This document shows, piece after piece, positions 44,061-53,300 of a DNA stretch of 64,000 bases. A program made the translations under genes and the position numbers. Below the pieces are notes generated by a model. That model made no database searches. It had not been told where the DNA came from and saw nothing but the letters and a program-made list of their open reading frames with translations. Each line of letters begins with the position of its first letter. Position 1 is the stretch's first letter. Origin of the DNA: an uncultured Lachnospiraceae bacterium (GTDB lineage Bacteria > Bacillota > Clostridia > Lachnospirales > Lachnospiraceae); the NCBI GenBank assembly GCA_947564735.1, contig CANOEC010000001.1, positions 124,001-188,000 on the forward strand, given 5' to 3'.

Positions 44061-44903
44061 TTACTTCACCGCTCCGTTTACAACTCCGTTCAGAATCTGT
44101 TTCTGACAGATAATATAGAAAATCAAAATCGGAATCAGCGAAAGCAAGTAAGATGCAAACGCAAGATTATAATTGGTTCCGAACTGTGACTGGAAATTTA
44201 ATTGTGCCAGCGGCAGCGTATTCTGTGCAGAACCCGCCATGACAATCAGCGGCGTCATTACATCATTCCATACGGCAAGCGCCGTCAGGACCGCAACCGT
44301 CGCATGCATCGGGCGCATAACGGGAAAGATAATCGTCCAGTAAGTTCTCCATGTAGACGCACCGTCCACCTTCGCCGCCTCCTCAAGCGCCATCGGTATA
44401 TTGACAAGGTATCCCGAATACAAAAGCACATTCATCGGCATATAGAATACCACATATAGAAGGACAACACCGAACCAGTTCGCCAGACCCATCTCCGCCG
44501 TCTGCTTTGCAATGGGCATCATCAGGATTGCAAACGGAACGAACATGCCGCTGACAATAAACAGATAGACGAAGCTGTAGAATTTGCTGTGCGCTTTATT
44601 TCTTCCAAGGGCATAACCCATTAGGGAATGAACCGCTATCGAGAGTCCCACTGTAAGCAGCGTAATCAATAAACTGTTTCCAAGCGAATGCCAAAAATCC
44701 GTAATCTCCATTGCCTCTCTGAAATTGTCAAGGCTCCACACTTTAGGCAGCGATAAGATACCACTGATACTGTTGGTCATTTCCGAAGGCTGTTTAAATG
44801 CAATGACAACCGTTAAGTACAAAGGAAATATAATCGTAGATAATCCGAGGATTAATAAAATCATTGCCGGCGTATTTACTTTTTTGTTCACCATATCTTT
44901 CAT
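44061..44903 (-). CDS. msmG: ABC sugar permease, MalG/MsmG type
   Basis: A 280-aa permease with six membrane helices. The cytoplasmic EAA loop reads EEAAKVDGASTWRTYWTIIFPVMRP. It is the second membrane subunit of the importer whose binding protein and first permease are encoded upstream. Its start overlaps the end of the first permease gene (TAATG). GGAGGAACAGC upstream supports the start. No ATPase gene is present here, so the shared MsmK-type ATPase must be elsewhere, as is usual for this family. Confidence 0.93.
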   Translation of the reverse strand: MKDMVNKKVNTPAMILLILGLSTIIFPLYLTVVIAFKQPSEMTNSISGILSLPKVWSLDNFREAMEITDFWHSLGNSLLITLLTVGLSIAVHSLMGYALGRNKAHSKFYSFVYLFIVSGMFVPFAILMMPIAKQTAEMGLANWFGVVLLYVVFYMPMNVLLYSGYLVNIPMALEEAAKVDGASTWRTYWTIIFPVMRPMHATVAVLTALAVWNDVMTPLIVMAGSAQNTLPLAQLNFQSQFGTNYNLAFASYLLSLIPILIFYIICQKQILNGVVNGAVK

Positions 44904-45769
44904 TAGAGCTGTTCCTCCTTTTTACCGGAAAATTTCATCTGCGCTACTGAAACACACACGATTACAATAAAGAAAACAACCGCGTTAGCACTCTGGAATC
45001 CAAACTGTCCGCCCGACATACCGTTATTGTAAATCAGATAGGAGATAGATTCCGTGCTCTGCGCCGGACCACCCTTTGTCAATGCCATAATCTGGTCGAA
45101 TACCATCAGGAAATTTTTAACGCAAAGTACCATATTGATAGAGAAAAACGGAATGATTAACGGGAAGGTAAGATACTTAAACTGTTTCCATCCGGTCGCC
45201 CCGTCTAATCCGCCTGCCTCATATACGTCTTCCGGTACCGTCTGCAATCCCGAAATATAGATAATCGTGTTCATTGCAATCGCCTGCCATGCGCATACCA
45301 CCATGACGCCAATCCACGCCGCACTCGGATTTGATAAGATACTGGAGCTTAACGCCTCTATTCCAATCATATCCGCCACTGCGGGAAGAATATATGTGAA
45401 AAAGTAATTAAAAATGTATCCTACAACAAGCGCGCCTAATATGTTCGGTAAAAAATATGCGCCGCGGAAAAAACTTTTCGCTCTTATCCTACTGTTTAAA
45501 CCTAACGCGAGAATCAGGCTGAGCACATTCACCACAACGGTAGACACAATCGCCAGTTTAAATGTAAACAGATAAGACTTGCCGACACGGGCATCAGAAA
45601 ACAAATCAATATAATTTCTAAAACCTACCCAGTCATAACTTCCGAATCCTTTAAAATTTGTGAAACTGTATATCACGCCGCGAATCAACGGAATGGTATT
45701 AAAACAGACAAATAACGCAAGAATCGGAATGGTGATTAACAAAAACGTTCTCTTTCTTTCATTTTTCAT
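44903..45769 (-). CDS. msmF: ABC sugar permease, MalF/MsmF type
   Basis: A 288-aa permease with six helices and the EAA loop YEAGGLDGATGWKQFKYLTFPLIIP. The ATG of MKNERKR is 10 nt after AAGGAG; a TTG seven codons earlier lies inside that site and is not used. It pairs with the MsmG-type subunit encoded downstream. The gene starts 21 bp after the binding-protein gene. Confidence 0.93.
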   Translation of the reverse strand: MKNERKRTFLLITIPILALFVCFNTIPLIRGVIYSFTNFKGFGSYDWVGFRNYIDLFSDARVGKSYLFTFKLAIVSTVVVNVLSLILALGLNSRIRAKSFFRGAYFLPNILGALVVGYIFNYFFTYILPAVADMIGIEALSSSILSNPSAAWIGVMVVCAWQAIAMNTIIYISGLQTVPEDVYEAGGLDGATGWKQFKYLTFPLIIPFFSINMVLCVKNFLMVFDQIMALTKGGPAQSTESISYLIYNNGMSGGQFGFQSANAVVFFIVIVCVSVAQMKFSGKKEEQL

Positions 45770-45790
45770 ATCCTTATCTCTCCTTTCCAA

Positions 45791-47074
45791 CTAATTCGCG
45801 TTTCCATGTTCTTTTTCATATTCCTGTACGAGACGAATGATATCCCTGTTGTACCTTAACCAGTCCGTATCAAACTTGCTTAAGAAAGCATCCACATCCT
45901 TTTGCAGCAGGAAGGTCTGTATCTGCGCATCTACCGCCATCTCGGAAGGATAGTAATGATCCTGATAGTCACTCATATTACCTGCCAGAATATATTCCGT
46001 CATGCCGTCCAGAATAGAGGGCAGTGTAAAATTGCCTTCTTTACACGGTATTGCCGTCTGCGCGTCAATATATTTTTGGATATTTTCATCTGCATACAAA
46101 AAGTCAAGCACCTCATATGCCGCTTCCTTGTTCGGGCAGTCCGCCATCACACAGAACTGTAAATCTATTCCGGAATTTAATGTGTTGCCGTCTAAACTGT
46201 CGCTCGCCGGCATTACGAAAGAATCCAAGTCCAAATCCGGATTCACTGAAAGAATCTGCGGCGCCGCATAGCTTCCAATCGGATACATGGCGGATTCTCC
46301 TCTTGCAAACGCCGTACACGCATCGTTGTATCCATATGCAAAGGGATCATCAGGTCCATAATCAAGCAGTTTCAAATATTTCTCGGATACCTCCCGGTAT
46401 TCTTTCGAGAATGTTGTCTCACCACGGTTCACCTGCTTGGTCGTATCCGCAGGAGATAAATCAACCGCCATTGCATTCCAAGGCGCAAGGCAGGTCCACG
46501 TATCCTTGAACCCAAAGTAGAATGGAAGGATTCCTTCAGCCTTAATCTCGTCACATAACGTAAGGAGTTCTGCCCAGTTCTGCGGAATCTCCCAGCCGTG
46601 TTCCTCAAACATATCTCTGTTGTATAACACGCCCGCCGCATTTGCCACATAAGGCACTGCAAATGTTCCGTCAGTGGGAACAAGCTCAAGCGCTTCGTCG
46701 ATATCCAGATATGCGGGATTAATGTTCTGAAGTCCTTCATAATCTGATACATCCGCCAGAATCTCAGCATCCACGAAATAGGAATAGTTAATGTCGCCGC
46801 CGATTCCTATGATATCGGGATAGTCCTCCCTGATAAATCTTGTTCGCAATATTGTCATTGCATCATTAGGAGAGCTGATCTTGAGATGAATGTCATCATG
46901 TGTTGCATTAAACTCTTCTTCCACCGTACTAAAATAGTTGGCGGCTTCGGGTTTGTACTGAACAATTTCAATTTGAATCTTACCGTCGTCAGACGCATTC
47001 CCACACCCTCCGACAGCCGTCACCGCCGCACAGCATAATGCCGCTTCAAGGTATTTTATTTTGCTCCTTTTCAT
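45791..47074 (-). CDS. msmE: Sugar ABC transporter substrate-binding lipoprotein
   Basis: A 427-aa cluster-B sugar-binding protein. The signal peptide ends in a lipobox AVGGC, so it is anchored outside the membrane. Mature sequence has IEIVQYKPEAANYFSTVEEEFN, IIGIGGDINY and the family segment FARGESAMYPIGSYAA. The ATG of MKRSKIKY has AAGGAG upstream; an in-frame ATG 19 codons earlier is unlikely. With the two permeases and the GH36 enzyme, the substrate is probably an alpha-galactoside such as raffinose or melibiose (inference). An extended -10 box lies upstream. Confidence 0.92.
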   Translation of the reverse strand: MKRSKIKYLEAALCCAAVTAVGGCGNASDDGKIQIEIVQYKPEAANYFSTVEEEFNATHDDIHLKISSPNDAMTILRTRFIREDYPDIIGIGGDINYSYFVDAEILADVSDYEGLQNINPAYLDIDEALELVPTDGTFAVPYVANAAGVLYNRDMFEEHGWEIPQNWAELLTLCDEIKAEGILPFYFGFKDTWTCLAPWNAMAVDLSPADTTKQVNRGETTFSKEYREVSEKYLKLLDYGPDDPFAYGYNDACTAFARGESAMYPIGSYAAPQILSVNPDLDLDSFVMPASDSLDGNTLNSGIDLQFCVMADCPNKEAAYEVLDFLYADENIQKYIDAQTAIPCKEGNFTLPSILDGMTEYILAGNMSDYQDHYYPSEMAVDAQIQTFLLQKDVDAFLSKFDTDWLRYNRDIIRLVQEYEKEHGNAN

Positions 47075-47105
47075 ACCATATCTCCTTCCCTGTTTCAGTA
47101 ATTGA

Positions 47106-47216
47106 ATTATAACATACCTTTTTGCCATCACTAAATAGCATCATATCTGTTGTTTTATGCCATTATGCTATTTTTATGCGAATCCGTTGAAGTCGTCTAG
47201 CATTTTGGTATATAAT
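47106..47216. promoter_or_regulatory. Divergent promoter region of msm operon and AraC gene
   Basis: Leftward: extended -10 TGTTATAAT (47106-47114). Rightward: TTGAAG (47187-47192), an 18-bp spacer and TATAAT (47211-47216). Between them AAATAGCAT (47133-47141) and ATGCTATTT (47165-47173) form an inverted repeat, with ATGCCA/TTGCCA half-sites repeated nearby. These are candidate sites for the AraC-type activator encoded to the right. Confidence 0.6.
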
Positions 47217-47244
47217 TGCTTTAATACAGTATATGAGGTGAGTT

Positions 47245-48099
47245 ATGAGCGAAGTAATCTTTTCTGTTTTTCCAAGCGAAAATTTTATAGATTTGGGATT
47301 GTATCAGTTCGGGTGGGAACAGTGCGACCCTTCCCACTCCTTTGGTCCTGCAGCCAGAAACCATTATCTGTTTCATCTATGTCTGTCCGGTACAGGTACT
47401 TTAATCGCGGATAACACACAGGGAGAATCCATTACGTATCAAATTAAGAGCGGACAGGGATTTATGATGTTCCCGCATCAGATATGTACTTATATTGCGG
47501 ACCGCGAGATTCCTTGGGAATATGTTTGGTTAGAATTTGATGGACTGCGCGTTAAAGAAACAATTGAATTAGCCGGAATCAACCAGAACCAGCCAATTTA
47601 TAAAACCCACAATAAAGATATTGCCGAGACGATGAAATCGGAAATGCTGTACATTGTGAATCACAGGGACGCTTCTCCTTTCCACTTGATCGGACATCTA
47701 TATCTTTTTATCGACAGTTTTTTGCGCTCTTCTACATCCGCCCAGACCGGTATGGGAAACAGCCTGCGGGATTTCTATATTAAAGAAGCATTCTCCTTTA
47801 TTGAACAGAATTTTCAGAACGATATTTCCGTAGAGGACATTGCTGCCTGCTGCGGTCTGAACCGAAGCTACTTTGGCAAGATTTTTCATGAGAATATGGG
47901 AAAAACACCGCAGGAATTTCTCATATCCTACCGCATGACAAAGGCAACAGAACTGCTCAAGCTGACCGCCCTGTCTATATCCGATATAGGCAATGCCGTA
48001 GGCTATCCGAACCAGTTACACTTTTCCAGAGCATTTAAGAATGTATACGGCATCTCACCCAGACAGTGGAGATATGAAAACGGTGGCGGCAGATTGTAA
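47245..48099 (+). CDS. msmR: AraC-family regulator of the alpha-galactoside operon
   Basis: A 284-aa regulator with an N-terminal cupin-like sugar-binding domain (about 15-160, with HLCLSGTGTLIAD and GQGFMMFPHQICTYIADREIPWEYVWLEFDG) and C-terminal AraC helices ISVEDIAACCGLNRSYFGKIFHE and LSISDIGNAVGYPNQLHFSRAFK, ending GISPRQWR. It diverges from the msm operon and matches the MsmR/RafR group. It probably activates the operon when the sugar is present. Confidence 0.9.
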   Translation: MSEVIFSVFPSENFIDLGLYQFGWEQCDPSHSFGPAARNHYLFHLCLSGTGTLIADNTQGESITYQIKSGQGFMMFPHQICTYIADREIPWEYVWLEFDGLRVKETIELAGINQNQPIYKTHNKDIAETMKSEMLYIVNHRDASPFHLIGHLYLFIDSFLRSSTSAQTGMGNSLRDFYIKEAFSFIEQNFQNDISVEDIAACCGLNRSYFGKIFHENMGKTPQEFLISYRMTKATELLKLTALSISDIGNAVGYPNQLHFSRAFKNVYGISPRQWRYENGGGRL

Positions 48100-48146
48100 T
48101 ATTACGCTGCTGCCCTTATGAAAACAAGGCGTTTGTCCCAACATTT

Positions 48147-48776
48147 TTATTCGAGAATTTCCTTCTCAAGAACATACAATGCCCTCTCATTTTCTTCCTG
48201 ACAATAAGCAATCATCTCTTCTTCCCCTTTATCCGCCACGATAGTCGTATCCGCCCCAAGCTGCACAAAACAGACGTAATCCTCTATGGTTTCCATACGG
48301 GATGCCTCCGCTTTACACAGATTTTGCGGATGTCCCCTGTTTTCTGCAATCATGTTTGTGCGATACTGTTCTAACGCCTGTTCCACATCCCCCACATGCG
48401 CCTCCTTGGCATGGATAATGATCATGGTATCAATATGGGAATCCAGTACTTGTCTTTCTGCCAGAAAATCCACATACATATCCTCGGTAATTCCTGTTTT
48501 CTGTTCCAGCTCTTCCTCTGTCAAATCAACTTCCGGCCAGTAATTATCACCCAGAAGATCCTTCACGCAATCTTTCAGTTCCGTCAGTGTCACAAATTTC
48601 TTTTCGTCCTGAAAAGGAAAGCTGCTTGCCTGTAAGTCGTCTCCAATCTTCTGTATCTCAAACGCCTGCCCGTGGTTGACCAGTTCGTCCTGTGGCAATT
48701 CGTTACCACAGCCTGTTATCAGTAACAGTGATGCCGCCATCATCCATACTTTTACCTTCCCTGCGCTTTCTTTCAT
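48147..48776 (-). CDS. DUF4358-type lipoprotein
   Basis: A 209-aa protein with lipobox LLLITGC after a signal helix. The mature part resembles DUF4358 proteins: a central VDFLAERQVLDSHIDTMIIIHAKEAHVGDVEQALEQYR segment, then ENRGHPQNLCKAEASRMETIEDYVCFVQLG. Function is unknown. The start is uncertain: GGAGG is 13 nt before this ATG and inside the alternative that begins 10 codons upstream. It diverges from the MBOAT gene, and genes of this family often sit by acyl-transfer loci (general impression, not checked). Confidence 0.72.
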   Translation of the reverse strand: MKESAGKVKVWMMAASLLLITGCGNELPQDELVNHGQAFEIQKIGDDLQASSFPFQDEKKFVTLTELKDCVKDLLGDNYWPEVDLTEEELEQKTGITEDMYVDFLAERQVLDSHIDTMIIIHAKEAHVGDVEQALEQYRTNMIAENRGHPQNLCKAEASRMETIEDYVCFVQLGADTTIVADKGEEEMIAYCQEENERALYVLEKEILE

Positions 48777-49000
48777 ACCTGTCCGTTTCCTCCATTTTTT
48801 ATACATTTTCCCTTTTTGTCCATGTCCGAACCACCCTCCGCATAAGTCGCGGAAGTTTCTTTGTTGTTTCCGACGCCGCTATTTGATATACTGTATTTAT
48901 CTGTATGTCTGTTTATATTTGACAAATGAGACGATACTATACACTAGTTTTTACCTTTGTTAGAAAAATATGTATTGATATAAAGGAATTACCAGATTAT

Positions 49001-50557
49001 ATGCTATTTAACTCTTACATCTTTATCTTCATATTTCTGCCCGTAGCTTTAATCGGATGGTACGGACTGAACCGCTGTCAGAAATACGCGCTGGCAAACT
49101 TGTTTCTGGCAGGTATGTCACTGTGGTTTTATGCCTATTTCAATGTCAGTTATCTGGCTATTATTTTGTCCAGTATCGGGTTAAACTATTTGTTAAGCTA
49201 CCTGCTGACACGTCTGCCCGCGAACCGGTATTCCTCATCCGGCAATGCTGACACAGACGGCTTACCTGCGGGGCAGACACTTGGGATGTGGAACCGTGTT
49301 GGGCTGATTGCGGGTATCCTCATAAATCTCGGCATTTTGTTCTATTTTAAGTATTACGATTTCTTTATCGAAAATATTAATTATGCCTTTCATACGGATT
49401 TTACGCTGAAACACATCCTGCTGCCCCTCGGTATCAGTTTCTTCACGTTCCAGCAGTTATCCTTTATCATTGACAGATGTCTTGGAAAAACCGACCATTA
49501 TTCATTTATTAATTATGTTACTTTTGTGACCTTTTTTCCGCAGTTGATTGCTGGACCGATTGTTTTGTATAAAGAAATGATTCCTCAATTTGAGGATTTA
49601 TCCAAACGCCGTTTCAATGCCGCTTCTTTTTCCAGAGGCATCTACCTGTTTGTGCTGGGACTTGCCAAAAAAGTGCTTCTTGCGGATACTTTTGCATTGA
49701 TGGCAAACTATGGCTTTGCCCAGACGTTTTCTTTAGACAGTATTTCCACAATCATTGTGATTCTGTCTTATTCCTTTGAACTGTACTTTGACTTCAGCGG
49801 CTATTCCGATATGGCAATGGGACTTGGCAGAATGTTCAACATCGAACTGCCCGTCAATTTCAATTCACCCTATCGTTCCTGCAGTATCAAGGAGTTCTGG
49901 CAGCGATGGCATATCACGCTTTCCCGGTTCTTCATCACCTATGTGTACATTCCGCTGGGCGGCAGTAAGAAGGGATATCCCCGTATGCTGGTCAATACAT
50001 TTATCGTATTCCTCCTAAGCGGTTTATGGCACGGTGCGGCATGGACCTACGTCGCATGGGGCGCCATGCATGGTCTTCTCGTCGTATGGGACAATCTGGG
50101 TATCATAGGCGTGCAGGGACGCGACGGCAAAAGACCCGCCCGTTTCCATATCCCGACATGGCTTGGCTGGATATTTACTTTTACACTCTTTAATATGTCG
50201 CTTTTCTTCTTTAGGAGCGAGAGTATGCTCGGCGCGGTACAGTTATTTAAAAATCTCTTTGCCGGAAACTTCACGGGCAAGATTTGCGAAGTGGCGGCGC
50301 AGCTTGATATTTCCGAAATTTATGTGGTGAAGCAGGCGTTAGAGCTGGCGGCGCCGGATTTTGTGCAATATGTTTATCTGATTTTTATGTTCCTGCTGTT
50401 TGCACTGGCATTTTACCTGATATTCAGACCTAATGCATATGAGCGTGCTATGCGCGGCGAGTTGACGTCCAAAAGATGCTGGATTATCTGCATTCTGTTG
50501 ATATGGTGCATCGTGTCGCTGTCACAGGTGAGCACGTTTTTGTATTTTAACTTCTAA
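49001..50557 (+). CDS. MBOAT-family membrane O-acyltransferase
   Basis: A 518-aa protein with about twelve membrane helices and the MBOAT core: PLGISFFTFQQLSFIID, FPQLIAGPIV, FWQRWHITLSRFFITYVYIPLGGS, and catalytic His in LSGLWHGAAWTYVAWGAMHG. It matches AlgI/DltB-like enzymes that carry acyl groups, commonly acetyl, across the membrane onto a surface polymer. The weak AAGGAA spacing leaves the start open; another ATG lies 25 codons upstream. It is followed 38 bp later by an SGNH-type partner. A loop after helix 3 contains DTDGLPAGQ, encoded by a 19-nt sequence also present in the feo region. Confidence 0.92.
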   Translation: MLFNSYIFIFIFLPVALIGWYGLNRCQKYALANLFLAGMSLWFYAYFNVSYLAIILSSIGLNYLLSYLLTRLPANRYSSSGNADTDGLPAGQTLGMWNRVGLIAGILINLGILFYFKYYDFFIENINYAFHTDFTLKHILLPLGISFFTFQQLSFIIDRCLGKTDHYSFINYVTFVTFFPQLIAGPIVLYKEMIPQFEDLSKRRFNAASFSRGIYLFVLGLAKKVLLADTFALMANYGFAQTFSLDSISTIIVILSYSFELYFDFSGYSDMAMGLGRMFNIELPVNFNSPYRSCSIKEFWQRWHITLSRFFITYVYIPLGGSKKGYPRMLVNTFIVFLLSGLWHGAAWTYVAWGAMHGLLVVWDNLGIIGVQGRDGKRPARFHIPTWLGWIFTFTLFNMSLFFFRSESMLGAVQLFKNLFAGNFTGKICEVAAQLDISEIYVVKQALELAAPDFVQYVYLIFMFLLFALAFYLIFRPNAYERAMRGELTSKRCWIICILLIWCIVSLSQVSTFLYFNF

Positions 50558-50595
50558 AAAAGGCGCAAAAAACGTGCGCAAAAATGAGGATTAAT

Positions 50596-51705
50596 ATGGA
50601 CAACGACCGGAAATTTATCAAATCATTTTTCATACGGATGTTTGTTCTGCTGGCGGCAGTCATGGCAGCAGTCGTGGTTTTTGACCCCTTTTATCAGTAT
50701 CACAAGCCTCTTCCCGGTTTAAAAGCTGTGTTAACGGATAAAGAATATCAATGTATCGGCACACTGCGCACCTTTGATTATGATGCGCTGATTGTCGGTT
50801 CCTCCGTATGCGAAAACTATAACAATCACTGGTTTGACGACGGCTTTGACTGTACTGCCATTAAGGCAATCCGCTCCTACGGCGCCACTGCGGACTTGTG
50901 CTATCTGTTAGACAATGCGTATGAAAAGCATGATTTGAAATATGTGTTCTATAACATTGACCCTTCTTCCTTATCGGCAAGTACGGAACCGACTTACGTT
51001 TCCACCGGATGCCCGATGTATCTGTATGACAAAAACATCCTCAATGATTATCCGTATGTGCTCAACAAAGACGTATTGATGGAGAAACTGCCTTACATGC
51101 TCGCCTACTCCTTTATCGGAGATTACGATGAGGGCAATTCTTACAACTGGGCACAGTGGAAATACTTTGGGCGCGACATGGCGATGGGATTGTACACGCG
51201 TCTTCCCGCCGTCAAACCCATGCAGCCGGAAACCGCAAATTCCAAAGAACTTACCGGAAATATTGCATTACTCACCGCGCAGGTAACGGCACATCCGGAA
51301 ACTACATTTAAATTCTTTTTCTCCCCCTATTCCATGCTCTGGTGGGACAACGCCTACCGAAACGGTGAACGGGATGCGGTCATCTATAATGAAAAGCAGG
51401 CAATTAAAGCGCTGTTACAATATGATAACGTCGAGATATATTTTTATCAGGATGACAAAGAAATCATCACAAATCTTGATAATTATATGGATATGATTCA
51501 TTTTTCCAAAGACATTAACTATGATGTCTATGATAAACTGGCAAAGGGAGAGGAGAGACTGACTTTGGACAATTATGAAGCGCGGCTCGACGGAATGTAT
51601 GAATTGTCACAGGAGATTGTGGACGAACTGATTAAAGAATACTACAAGAAAATCTGCTCCGCAGATTATCTTGGGAAGAATGCTTTGCATTCTTCCACTC
51701 TCTGA
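50596..51705 (+). CDS. Membrane-anchored SGNH/AlgJ-like partner of the MBOAT protein
   Basis: A 369-aa protein with one N-terminal membrane helix (about 9-30) and an extracellular domain. [10 protein letters not shown] (about 77) provides the candidate nucleophile Ser, and [10 protein letters not shown] near 300 provides the Asp-x-x-His pair. This is the layout of DltD, AlgJ and PatB proteins that finish acyl transfer on a polymer. The ATG used follows GAGGATTAAT. The last 16 residues ([15 protein letters not shown] region) are encoded by a dispersed palindromic repeat and are unlikely to belong to the fold. Confidence 0.8.
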   Translation: MDNDRKFIKSFFIRMFVLLAAVMAAVVVFDPFYQYHKPLPGLKAVLTDKEYQCIGTLRTFDYDALIVGSSVCENYNNHWFDDGFDCTAIKAIRSYGATADLCYLLDNAYEKHDLKYVFYNIDPSSLSASTEPTYVSTGCPMYLYDKNILNDYPYVLNKDVLMEKLPYMLAYSFIGDYDEGNSYNWAQWKYFGRDMAMGLYTRLPAVKPMQPETANSKELTGNIALLTAQVTAHPETTFKFFFSPYSMLWWDNAYRNGERDAVIYNEKQAIKALLQYDNVEIYFYQDDKEIITNLDNYMDMIHFSKDINYDVYDKLAKGEERLTLDNYEARLDGMYELSQEIVDELIKEYYKKICSADYLGKNALHSSTL

Positions 51706-51720
51706 AGAAATTTCCTATAC
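51648..51720. repeat. Dispersed palindromic repeat, family 2 (copy 1, partly coding)
   Basis: Three parts in order: AATCTGC-CGCAGATT hairpin, GGAAGAATGC/GCATTCTTCC hairpin around TTT, and a GAARAAATTTCC tail. Copies lie at 52521-52584 and 60816-60887. This copy supplies the 3' end of the SGNH gene and reaches into the leader of the exonuclease gene. Confidence 0.8.
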
Positions 51721-51748
51721 TAAAAAGATTAAAGAAATGGAGAAAATT

Positions 51749-52501
51749 ATGAAACTGATATCTTGGAATGTAAATGGGCTGCGTGCGTGCGTCGGAAAGG
51801 GTTTTATGGATTTTGTACAGATGGAAGATGCGGACATCTTCTGTGTGCAGGAAACAAAGCTTCAAGAGGGACAGATTCATCTGGACTTACCCGGATATTA
51901 TCAATATTGGAATTACGCTGAAAAAAAAGGGTATTCAGGTACGGCTGTTTTTACCAAAGAAGAGCCTCTTCGTGTATCTTACGGAATCGGCATCGAAGAA
52001 CATGACCATGAGGGACGCGTCATCACATTAGAGTATCCCGATTATTATTTCATCACCGTATATACGCCAAACGCCCAGCGTGAACTGACACGATTGGAAT
52101 ATCGCATGAAATGGGAGAATGATTTCTTATCCTATCTGAAGAAACTGGAAGAAACGAAACCGGTAATCTTCTGTGGTGATTTGAATGTGGCACATCAGGA
52201 AATAGATTTAAAAAACCCGAAGACCAACCGCAAAAATGCCGGCTTTACAGATGACGAACGGGCAAAATTCACGGCTTTGACAGAAGCCGGATTCATCGAT
52301 ACATTCCGATATTTTTATCCCGATTTGGAGGGCGCCTACTCGTGGTGGTCCTATCAGTTTAACGCAAGAGCAAATAACGCAGGATGGCGTATCGACTATT
52401 TCCTTGTATCAAAATCACTGGAAGAACGGTTAGAGGATGCTGTTATTTATAAAGAAGTGCTGGGTTCCGACCATTGTCCGGTAGGACTTATTATGAAATA
52501 A
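51749..52501 (+). CDS. xth: Exodeoxyribonuclease III / AP endonuclease
   Basis: A 250-aa DNA repair enzyme. The ATG of [15 protein letters not shown] has GGAG 8 nt upstream; longer forms would start inside the preceding repeat. Active-site motifs: FCVQETKLQ (metal Glu), [25 protein letters not shown] (catalytic Asp and Asn), [25 protein letters not shown] and the last GSDHCPVGL (catalytic His). It cuts DNA at abasic sites. Length is normal. Confidence 0.96.
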   Translation: MKLISWNVNGLRACVGKGFMDFVQMEDADIFCVQETKLQEGQIHLDLPGYYQYWNYAEKKGYSGTAVFTKEEPLRVSYGIGIEEHDHEGRVITLEYPDYYFITVYTPNAQRELTRLEYRMKWENDFLSYLKKLEETKPVIFCGDLNVAHQEIDLKNPKTNRKNAGFTDDERAKFTALTEAGFIDTFRYFYPDLEGAYSWWSYQFNARANNAGWRIDYFLVSKSLEERLEDAVIYKEVLGSDHCPVGLIMK

Positions 52502-52520
52502 CGCACAGCCTTCCTTCTTA

Positions 52521-52600
52521 GAACATAATGCCTTCGGCATTATGTTCGGAAGAATGCTTCGCATTCTTCCACGCTCTGGAAAAATTTCCTATACTATAAA
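52521..52600. repeat. Dispersed palindromic repeat, family 2 (copy 2)
   Basis: GAACATAATGCC and GGCATTATGTTC form a perfect 12-bp stem around TTC, in place of the first hairpin of the other copies. GGAAGAATGC/GCATTCTTCC around TTC and then GGAAAAATTTCC follow. It lies between convergent genes and may serve as their terminator. Confidence 0.75.
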
Positions 52601-53274
52601 AAATCCACCGACACCACTTTGTCCGACTTCATAAGGATATCATATATTTCCGTGCGCTCCGCAGACCTCTTCATATAGAGGACCATGTGCACGGAAACCC
52701 CTTCTCCGGCAATTCTCGATTCACTCATATCCATAGAATCTATCACCACTCCGGCTTCTTTCAAATCACGGATGACTACGTGCACATCCCGGCTCTTCTC
52801 AAAATCAATGAACACATTACAATAACGTGAGTGTCTCGTGGCAAAACGTTCCACGAAAGGGAGCACATGTAAAGAGAGCATCATCATAGCCGTAATCAAA
52901 ATACCGCCCTCTATAAATCCGATTCCTACGGCAAGCCCGATACATGCGCTCGCCCAGAGTGTAGCCGCAGTAGTAAGACCTCTGACACGATGCTTAGAAA
53001 TGATAATTGTACCCACACCGATAAATCCGACACCGCTGATGACCTGCGCCGCCAAACGGTTCATATTCGCCAGTCCGGGAAAATAAATCTGAATATACTG
53101 TTCCGTCAGCATTACCAGTGTTGCACCAAGGCAGACAACCGTAATTGTTTTTGTCCCGGCGCCGCGGTGCTTCATGCCTCTGTCAAGACCAATTACGCAT
53201 CCCAACACAGCCGCAGCAATCACACGGATTACTATATTCTGCATATTCCATGCCGCAAAATCACCTAGAATCAT
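52594..53274 (-). CDS. MgtC/SapB-family membrane protein
   Basis: A 226-aa protein with four to five membrane helices in the N-terminal 140 residues (VIAAAVLGCVIGLDRG, TKTITVVCLGATLVML, QVISGVGFIGVGTIII, TTAATLWASACIGLAVG) and a C-terminal ACT-like cytosolic domain. The MgtC signature G-x-GFIG-x-G is intact. The family is linked to growth at low magnesium and to ATP synthase control in some pathogens. Its 3' end touches a repeat copy. Confidence 0.92.
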   Translation of the reverse strand: MILGDFAAWNMQNIVIRVIAAAVLGCVIGLDRGMKHRGAGTKTITVVCLGATLVMLTEQYIQIYFPGLANMNRLAAQVISGVGFIGVGTIIISKHRVRGLTTAATLWASACIGLAVGIGFIEGGILITAMMMLSLHVLPFVERFATRHSRYCNVFIDFEKSRDVHVVIRDLKEAGVVIDSMDMSESRIAGEGVSVHMVLYMKRSAERTEIYDILMKSDKVVSVDFL

Positions 53275-53300
53275 ATAGATGCTCCTATTTTTTCAAAAGT

